Positions 1 to 4,246 of a stretch of DNA of 6,213 nucleotides are shown one piece after another. The notes beneath the pieces were generated by a model. That model was given only the letters and a program-made list of their open reading frames with translations. It had not been told where the DNA came from and did no database searches. How positions within the stretch are numbered: position 1 is the stretch's first letter; each line of letters starts with the position of its first letter. The stretch comes from an uncultured Blautia sp. Its GTDB lineage: Bacteria > Bacillota > Clostridia > Lachnospirales > Lachnospiraceae. Location of the stretch: positions 1-6,213 of the forward strand of contig CAKRKL010000114.1 of the NCBI GenBank assembly GCA_934358405.1, written 5' to 3'. A program made the translations under genes and the position numbers.

Positions 1-120
1 AGGCTCTCCTGAGATGTTTAGTCGCAGTTGGCAGTTAGCTCGTTGGAGTGTTGCGACGACCTGCGATGAATATACATCGCGAACTCACGTCCTGGTAACA
101 ACTGCTTCGCTAAATTCCAC
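1..120 (+). ncRNA. Candidate 3' part of an unidentified structured RNA
   Basis: I see no convincing gene here, but the segment holds nested complementary arms. GCAGTTG (24-30) pairs with CAACTGC (99-105), with a short extension 20-22/109-111. Inside it GACG (55-58) pairs with CGTC (88-91), enclosing GCGATG (63-68) paired with CATCGC (75-80) around an AATATA loop. A small CTC/GAG hairpin (39-41/46-48) lies in the 5' half. This nesting resembles a folded RNA more than spacer DNA. The + strand is favoured because the hairpin at 130-167 could end such a transcript, while on the - strand the ldhA terminator leaves no room for a promoter. The 5' end would lie outside the window. It does not match tRNA, tmRNA, SRP RNA or RNase P RNA features I know. 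Two frames stay open across it (+ strand 2-187, and a - strand frame ending near 20), but neither has a recognisable product. Confidence 0.35.
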
Positions 121-167
121 CAAAACAAAAAGGGCATTTCAAACGCTTTCCGCCCTGAAATGCCCTT
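121..167 (-). terminator. Rho-independent terminator of ldhA, possibly bidirectional
   Basis: A perfect 12-bp inverted repeat (130-141 with 156-167, core AGGGCATTTCA/TGAAATGCCCT) encloses a 14-nt loop. Read on the - strand, the stem is followed by TTTTGTTTTG (130 down to 121), a good U-tract, 33 bp after the ldhA stop codon. Read on the + strand it is followed by a weaker T-rich run (171-180), so it may also end a rightward transcript from the left edge. Confidence 0.9.
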
Positions 168-199
168 CGCTTATTTTATTGAAATAACGCAGGCCCTGC

Positions 200-1189
200 C
201 TATGAAAGCACTTCGTTCTTAAGCTCTTCCCCGTTCATGTAAGCCCGTGCATTTTCCATGGTGGTCTCAGCAATATTGGTGAGGGCTTCTTCAGTAAAGA
301 ATCCCTGATGGGAGGTCATGGTGACATTAGGGAAGGAGAGGAGACGCTGGATCAGGGAAGTCTGCATAATGCTCTCAGACAGATCCTCGAATACGTAGTC
401 AGATTCCTCTTCGTAAACGTCCAGTCCCACTGCGAAGAACTTGTGATCACGGATACCGGAAATCAGATCCTCTGTCTTGATCAGACCACCGCGGGAAGTA
501 TTTACAAGAATTACGCCATCCTTCATCTGCGCAATTGTTTTCTCATTGATGATATGCTTGGTCTCATCTGTAAGCGGGCAGTGAAGGCTGATCAGGTCAC
601 TGGTAGCAAGCAGCTCGTCCAGGGAAACATACTCCAGGAAATCAAGGCTCTTGTTTGGGAAAAGATCGTAAGCGATAACGCGCATACCAAATCCCTTGCA
701 GATTCTTGCCATAGCCTGACCGATTTTTCCGGTACCGATAATTCCGGCTGTCTTCTGATAAAGGTTTACGCCCATCAGACCATTTAAAGTAAAGTTGTTT
801 TCACGGCATTTAATATATGCCTTGTGCGTGTGGCGGTTCGCAGTAAGAGCAAGTGCCATTGCATGCTCTGCAACTGCCTCAGGAGAATAACCAGGTACAC
901 GCAGAACCCGGATACCATATTTTTGCGCTGTCTTAAGATCTACATTGTTGTATCCTGCACATCTCATAAGGATCAGCTTTACGCCCTGCTGGTGTAATTC
1001 TTCAATAACGGTAGCGCCCAGGTCTGCATTTACAAATGCGCAGATGGCTTCGTAGCCCTTTGCAAGGGAAGCAGTTTCCTCATGGATATTTGCTTCAATA
1101 AATTTAATTTCAATACCCGGAAATTCAGGCAGAAGTTTATCAAAAAACTGTTCGTCGTAATTTTTGGTTCCGTAAAATAAAATTTTCAT
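200..1189 (-). CDS. ldhA: D-lactate dehydrogenase (D-2-hydroxyacid dehydrogenase family)
   Basis: Cytosolic NAD-dependent enzyme that reduces pyruvate to D-lactate, regenerating NAD+ in fermentation. The 329-residue protein matches E. coli LdhA in length and, from memory, closely in sequence. The substrate-binding half carries RCAGYNNVD (76-84) and YSPEAVAEH (101-109). The Rossmann motif GTGKIG is at 152-157, and Asp175 at the end of the second strand fits NAD over NADP. The catalytic set is complete: Arg233 in TSRGG, Asp257 and Glu262 in the DVYEEE segment, and His294 in TSHQGF. I chose the start at 1189 because GAAAGGAG lies 9 nt upstream; an in-frame ATG at 1213 would place that site inside the coding region. 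The gene appears monocistronic, with its own promoter region and terminator. A related role on another 2-oxoacid, such as 2-oxoisocaproate or phenylpyruvate, cannot be excluded, but the LdhA-like active-site context favours lactate. Confidence 0.9.
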   Translation of the reverse strand: MKILFYGTKNYDEQFFDKLLPEFPGIEIKFIEANIHEETASLAKGYEAICAFVNADLGATVIEELHQQGVKLILMRCAGYNNVDLKTAQKYGIRVLRVPGYSPEAVAEHAMALALTANRHTHKAYIKCRENNFTLNGLMGVNLYQKTAGIIGTGKIGQAMARICKGFGMRVIAYDLFPNKSLDFLEYVSLDELLATSDLISLHCPLTDETKHIINEKTIAQMKDGVILVNTSRGGLIKTEDLISGIRDHKFFAVGLDVYEEESDYVFEDLSESIMQTSLIQRLLSFPNVTMTSHQGFFTEEALTNIAETTMENARAYMNGEELKNEVLS

Positions 1190-1198
1190 TATTTCTGG

Positions 1199-1206
1199 CT
1201 CCTTTC
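1199..1206 (-). promoter_or_regulatory. Ribosome binding site deciding the ldhA start
   Basis: GAAAGGAG on the - strand, 9 nt before the ATG at 1189. It rules out the upstream in-frame ATG at 1213, whose reading would translate through this site. Confidence 0.85.
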
Positions 1207-1211
1207 TTTGC

Positions 1212-1238
1212 ATCAGCCACTCTTTTGTCTGGACTGAT
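1212..1238 (-). other. Hairpin in the ldhA 5' leader
   Basis: On the - strand, ATCAGTCCA (1238-1230) can pair with TGGCTGAT (1219-1212), giving 8 bp with one bulged base around a 10-nt loop (GACAAAAGAG). It sits 5 nt before the ribosome binding site and does not cover it. No U-tract follows, so it is not a terminator. It may stabilise the leader or mean nothing. Confidence 0.3.
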
Positions 1239-1272
1239 CTTGGTTCGCTTTGTTTGTCTTTTAGTGTTCTTC

Positions 1273-1331
1273 AACTTACAGTGAGATTATACGTTATTTT
1301 TTTCAGGAAAAAAAGGGGAAAACAGTAAGTT
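1273..1331. repeat. Widely spaced inverted repeat flanking the ldhA core promoter
   Basis: AACTTACAGT (1273-1282) and ACAGTAAGTT (1322-1331) are inverted copies matching at 9 of 10 positions with 39 bp between them. One arm overlaps the predicted transcription start and the other lies just upstream of the -35 position. In addition TTCAACTT occurs directly repeated at 1270-1277 and 1333-1340. These could be paired sites for a regulator; none is identified. Confidence 0.35.
1286..1314 (-). promoter_or_regulatory. Probable ldhA promoter with perfect -10 and weak -35
   Basis: TATAAT on the - strand at 1291-1286. At the ideal 17-bp spacing the -35 position holds only a T-run (1314-1309), not TTGACA. 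Transcription would start near 1279, giving a leader of about 90 nt. A perfect -10 with a poor -35 suggests dependence on an activator or on A-tract DNA, which is an inference. Confidence 0.6.
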
Positions 1332-1397
1332 TTTCAACTTCGTCGATTGTGTTAAAAAAATATCAATATAAAAGCAAAAACAAAACGGATTTTAAAA

Positions 1398-1407
1398 TTG
1401 TGCACAA
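1398..1407. promoter_or_regulatory. TTGTGCACAA palindrome, possible operator
   Basis: A perfect 10-bp palindrome about 120 bp upstream of the predicted ldhA start. Its TTGTG/CACAA halves resemble Rex half-sites, but known Rex operators place a spacer of several bases between the halves, so this is at most a variant. A degenerate one-sided match (TTGTGTTA) also lies at 1347-1354. Rex control of a fermentative ldh would be sensible biologically, but this is weak sequence evidence. Confidence 0.25.
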
Positions 1408-1525
1408 ATTAATACATAGCAAAATGTGAAAAATAGATATAATAATAGGAAAAACAGAAAGATGAACTAGCAAAATAGACGGTTATATGGAACTAACATT
1501 GATTATTATTTAACATACAAGAACG

Positions 1526-1568
1526 CAAAAATCGCTGCCATACAAGTGATTTTTGTATTGCAGCGATT
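1526..1568 (-). terminator. Rho-independent terminator of the tyrA-aroA operon
   Basis: A 16-position stem with one mismatch (1530-1545 with 1553-1568, core AATCGCTGC/GCAGCGATT) and a 7-nt loop. On the - strand it ends in a TTTTT run leading into GCG. It begins 35 bp after the aroA stop codon. On the + strand no clear T-tract follows, so it appears one-directional. Confidence 0.85.
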
Positions 1569-1603
1569 CATTTCCACGAATTTCATTCACCGAATGATAA
1601 TCT

Positions 1604-2896
1604 TTATAAGTGGGTTCTTTCTTCATTTCCCAGACCATACAGGTCTTCATAAAATTTCGGATAGGAAATTTTTACGCAGTCACCGCCTTCAATTGAAAGA
1701 GGTCCGTCGCAGAGAAGCCCTGCAATGGCAAAGGACATGGCTACACGGTGATCCAGGTGAGAATCGATCACTGCTCCGTGCAGCGGCTTGCCACCATGAA
1801 TGATCATGCCATCATCGGTTGGAATAATGTCAGCTCCCATGCGGGAAAGATTCTCTGCCATAACCAGAATGCGGTCAGATTCTTTTACCTTAAGCTCCTT
1901 GGCATCCTTAATAATAGTAGTTCCCTCTGCGAAAGCAGCCATAACTGCGATCATAGGAATTTCGTCAATTAAGGTTGGGATAATTTCACCGCCAACAGTG
2001 GTTCCGTGAAGAGAACTGGTACGCACCAGAAGGTCAGCAGTAGGTTCGCCCTCCATATTTACATTTAGCATGGTAATCTGAGCGCCCATGTCTTTGCAGA
2101 CGCGAAGAAGTCCGTCTCTGGTAGGATTGATTCCCACGTTTTTCAGAAGGATTTCGCTTCCCGGAACCAGAAGCCCTGCGGCAATAAAATAGGCAGCAGA
2201 GGAAATATCTCCCGGAACGGTGATTTCCCTTGCAAAAAGCGAAGGCTCCGGAACAATGGATGCAGTAGTTCCCCTGGAGGTTACCTGTGCACCGAAATAA
2301 TTCAGCATGATTTCCGTATGGTTCCTGGAAAGCACTGGCTCTGTGACGCTGGTAACGCCATCGCTGTACATACCTGCAAGAAGCACACAGGATTTCACCT
2401 GGGCAGAAGCAACCGGAGAGTCATAATGGATGCTTTTCAGCGGATGTCCTGTGATCCGAAGAGGAACGCAGTTATTTCCCTTCAGGCTGGTGATATCTGC
2501 TCCCATAGAAAGAAGTGGGGTCATAATGCGCTTCATGGGACGGCTCTGGATGGAAGCATCCCCGGTAAGCTCTGATACAAAGCTCTGTCCTGCAAGGATA
2601 CCGGAAATCAGGCGGGTAGTGGTGCCGCTGTTTCCTACATCTAAGATGTCAGTGGGGGCAGAAAGTCCGTGCAGCCCCTTTCCGTGAACCAGAATTTCAT
2701 TATTGCAGTTTTCAATGTCAATGCCCATTTTGCGGAAACAGGAGATGGTGGAAAGGCAGTCAGCTCCTTCCAGAAAATGGGTGATCCGTGTGGTTCCTTT
2801 TGCAAGGGAGCCAAACATGACAGCGCGGTGGGAGATGGATTTATCTCCTGGAACCGTAATTTCGCCATGGAGACTGGTAAGTTTTTTAATTTCCAT
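1604..2896 (-). CDS. aroA: 3-phosphoshikimate 1-carboxyvinyltransferase (EPSP synthase)
   Basis: Cytosolic enzyme of the shikimate pathway that joins shikimate-3-phosphate and phosphoenolpyruvate to give EPSP, the step before chorismate synthase. The 430-residue protein has the normal length and all family signatures in order: GDKSISHR (17-24, with the PEP and S3P ligands Lys19 and Arg24), GNSGTTTR (88-95), SIQSRPM (115-121), SAQVKS (164-169), SRNHTE (190-195), DISSAAYF (230-237), LIDEIP (309-314, catalytic Asp311) and KESDR (338-342), then DHR (382-384). The GNSGTT form is Bacillus-like rather than the GNAGTA of enteric AroA. SRNHTE in place of the more usual SRDHTE is a mild variation. I chose the ATG at 2896 because AGGA (2909-2906) lies 9 nt before it; the ATG at 2905 abuts that AGGA with no spacing. 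It is the second gene of an operon, 33 bp after tyrA, and is followed by a terminator. Confidence 0.97.
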   Translation of the reverse strand: MEIKKLTSLHGEITVPGDKSISHRAVMFGSLAKGTTRITHFLEGADCLSTISCFRKMGIDIENCNNEILVHGKGLHGLSAPTDILDVGNSGTTTRLISGILAGQSFVSELTGDASIQSRPMKRIMTPLLSMGADITSLKGNNCVPLRITGHPLKSIHYDSPVASAQVKSCVLLAGMYSDGVTSVTEPVLSRNHTEIMLNYFGAQVTSRGTTASIVPEPSLFAREITVPGDISSAAYFIAAGLLVPGSEILLKNVGINPTRDGLLRVCKDMGAQITMLNVNMEGEPTADLLVRTSSLHGTTVGGEIIPTLIDEIPMIAVMAAFAEGTTIIKDAKELKVKESDRILVMAENLSRMGADIIPTDDGMIIHGGKPLHGAVIDSHLDHRVAMSFAIAGLLCDGPLSIEGGDCVKISYPKFYEDLYGLGNEERTHL

Positions 2897-2905
2897 AATA
2901 ATCAT

Positions 2906-2909
2906 TCCT
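2906..2909 (-). promoter_or_regulatory. Ribosome binding site deciding the aroA start
   Basis: AGGA on the - strand, 9 nt before the ATG at 2896 but directly touching the ATG at 2905. The spacing favours the downstream ATG and trims three residues (MII) from the longest reading. Confidence 0.65.
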
Positions 2910-2929
2910 ATATAAGTGTAGTTGTAAGG

Positions 2930-4039
2930 TTATCGTTCATAGACAATATAATTACGTTTTTTCAGAAGTGCAGCGGCACATTCCATAGCATCCTCCTGGT
3001 AAAATTCGATTTTGAGAACACCCTGCTCAAATTCCCGGTTGTGGATGATGCCGATATTCTTGATACTGATCTTGTCCATGGCAAGAATGGTTGCGATGGT
3101 AGCAATTCCGCCGGCCTCATCTGCAATATCCAGATAGAGTACATAAGCCTTGCGGATAGGACCGTTATCAACAACGTCAATAGAGTCACGGTAATCTCTG
3201 GAACTTGCAAACATCTGGTAAATTGCGTCTGCTTCCCTGCTATCGGAAGCGCAGTTATCAATAGAACAGCGGATCTGGATCAGCATGCGGATGTAATCAT
3301 CCAGAACATTGGAAATATTTGCGTGATTTTCCATGCAGATCTGCTGCCACATTACAGGGGAAGAGGAAGCAATCCTTGTAATATCACGGAAACCTCCTGC
3401 AGCGATGGTTTTCATATATTCAGCGTCATTGTCCAGTGTTTTTACCAGGTTGACAAGAGCAGAAGCGATAATGTGGGGCAGATGGCTGACACCTGCAGTA
3501 ATGAAATCGTGTTCCTCAGCGGTAAGTACCATGGGGATGGCGCCAAGGGAGTGGATCAGCTCTGTAAAATCTCCGATATATTCCAGTCCTACATTACCGC
3601 CGGGGGTAAGGATATAGTAGGCATTTTCCAGAATGCGCTCGTTGGAATGCTCAAATCCGGTTTTCTCAGAGCCGGCCATTGGATGGCCGCCGATGAAGCA
3701 GTCTGTCATTCCCAGCTCTTCAACCTTCTGATGAATGATTCCCTTCACGCTTCCCACATCTGTAATGATGCATCCGTTCTGGCGGATGTCCTTCAGATAT
3801 GCCAGACATTCCAGATTGATTTCTACCGGTGCACATAGAAATACATAGTCACAGGTTCCGAACCTGGGATCCTTCATTTCCTCACAGACACCGTCTATAA
3901 TGCCGCTGCTGATGGCAGAGGCAAGTGCTTTCTTGCTGCGGTTATAGGCCAGAATATGGTAGTCCGGATGGTACTTCCGGATGGCTTTTGCAATGGAACC
4001 GCCGATCAGACCAAGACCGATAAAACCGATTGTCTTCAT
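2930..4039 (-). CDS. tyrA: Prephenate dehydrogenase with C-terminal ACT domain
   Basis: Catalyses oxidative decarboxylation of prephenate to 4-hydroxyphenylpyruvate, the committed step to tyrosine, in the cytosol. The 369-residue protein has an N-terminal Rossmann fold with GLGLIG (8-13), then DVGSVKG (94-100), GGHPMAGSEK (117-126, including the conserved active-site His119), HD (177-178) followed by SHLPH (185-189), and GGFRDITRIA (215-224) in the helical dimerisation domain. From about residue 298 to the end there is an ACT domain (RKAYVLYLDI through the IKNIGI segment), which in this family usually senses tyrosine. The second Rossmann strand ends in AYNRS (31-35), with Asn where NAD enzymes usually have Asp, so NADP use is possible. 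Arogenate as substrate cannot be excluded. The start at 4039 is used because an in-frame ATG at 4168 lies upstream of the promoter. It is the first gene of the tyrA-aroA operon. Confidence 0.96.
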   Translation of the reverse strand: MKTIGFIGLGLIGGSIAKAIRKYHPDYHILAYNRSKKALASAISSGIIDGVCEEMKDPRFGTCDYVFLCAPVEINLECLAYLKDIRQNGCIITDVGSVKGIIHQKVEELGMTDCFIGGHPMAGSEKTGFEHSNERILENAYYILTPGGNVGLEYIGDFTELIHSLGAIPMVLTAEEHDFITAGVSHLPHIIASALVNLVKTLDNDAEYMKTIAAGGFRDITRIASSSPVMWQQICMENHANISNVLDDYIRMLIQIRCSIDNCASDSREADAIYQMFASSRDYRDSIDVVDNGPIRKAYVLYLDIADEAGGIATIATILAMDKISIKNIGIIHNREFEQGVLKIEFYQEDAMECAAALLKKRNYIVYER

Positions 4040-4051
4040 TGTAATGTTATT

Positions 4052-4056
4052 TCCTT
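4052..4056 (-). promoter_or_regulatory. Ribosome binding site of tyrA
   Basis: AAGGA on the - strand, within GGAAAGGAAAT, 12 nt before the ATG at 4039. The spacing is slightly long, but no better start lies between it and the promoter. Confidence 0.6.
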
Positions 4057-4076
4057 TCCATTTTAAAGTACTAAAT

Positions 4077-4088
4077 TGTCTTATGACA
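4077..4088. promoter_or_regulatory. TGTCTTATGACA imperfect palindrome at the tyrA start site
   Basis: TGTC and GACA arms around TTAT lie next to the -10 box, over the predicted tyrA transcription start. The longer word AAATTGTC occurs at 4073-4080 and again at 4107-4114, the latter overlapping the -35 box. A repressor bound here would block initiation. No known aromatic-pathway operator is recognised, so this is only a candidate. Confidence 0.3.
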
Positions 4089-4116
4089 TTGTACGAAATT
4101 CCTTGCAAATTGTCAA
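4088..4116 (-). promoter_or_regulatory. Promoter of the tyrA-aroA operon
   Basis: On the - strand TTGACA (4116-4111), a 17-bp spacer, and TACAAT (4093-4088), which is close to perfect for a housekeeping sigma factor. Transcription would start near 4081, giving a leader of about 40 nt. This location shows that tyrA does not begin at the more upstream ATG. Confidence 0.85.
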
Positions 4117-4183
4117 TTCCCACGAAAATGACAAAATAATACAAACTTTTTTGAAAAAACACCGTCAAAATTCCATAAAATAC

Positions 4184-4212
4184 TTGAAATTCTTCTGAAT
4201 ATTTAGTAAAAT
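4184..4212 (+). promoter_or_regulatory. Promoter of the EF-G-like gene
   Basis: TTGAAA (4184-4189), a 17-bp spacer, and TAAAAT (4207-4212). Transcription would start near 4219, about 28 nt before the start codon. It faces away from the tyrA promoter, with 67 bp between their -35 boxes. Confidence 0.8.
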
Positions 4213-4232
4213 ATGAACATATCAGACAAACA

Positions 4233-4238
4233 GGGAGG
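4233..4238 (+). promoter_or_regulatory. Ribosome binding site of the EF-G-like gene
   Basis: GGGAGG followed by 8 nt and the ATG at 4247, a strong site with optimal spacing that fixes the start codon. Confidence 0.9.
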
Positions 4239-4246
4239 TATTACAT

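Larger units (their letters stand above)
1214..1525. other. AT-rich intergenic control region upstream of ldhA
   Basis: About 310 bp without a supported gene, clearly richer in A and T than the flanking coding DNA. It holds the ldhA leader hairpin, the -10 box, the inverted repeat and the TTGTGCACAA palindrome described separately. It also has A-tracts around 1307-1314 and 1354-1360, and a direct repeat TAGCAAAAT at 1417-1425 and 1468-1476. A + strand TATAAT occurs at 1438-1443 without a matching -35 or any gene in front of it. I see no ribosome site with a plausible small ORF. Confidence 0.6.

Noticed and set aside
112..121. TCCACCA near the left edge as the 3' end of a tRNA or tmRNA
   Set aside because: No T-arm (GGTTCRA) or acceptor stem partner is present nearby, so the CCA is coincidental.
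308..787. A 159-codon + strand open frame opposite ldhA
   Set aside because: It is antisense to the catalytic and Rossmann regions of a complete dehydrogenase, and no family is recognised.
1190..1213. N-terminal extension of LdhA by 8 residues
   Set aside because: It would translate the ribosome binding site GAAAGGAG; starting at 1189 gives exactly the length of E. coli LdhA.
1438..1443. A + strand TATAAT in the ldhA upstream region
   Set aside because: No -35 at suitable spacing, and no gene or RNA in front of it before the operon terminator; expected by chance in AT-rich DNA.
2669..3838. A 389-codon + strand open frame antisense to the end of aroA and most of tyrA
   Set aside because: It starts at GTG with no good ribosome site, has no recognisable domain, and lies opposite two genes with complete family signatures. 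The length is a by-product of codon composition on the coding strand.
4040..4168. N-terminal extension of TyrA by 43 residues to an upstream ATG
   Set aside because: The extension would run through the TTGACA/TACAAT promoter (4116-4088), and the family starts directly at the MKTIGFIG strand that begins at 4039.
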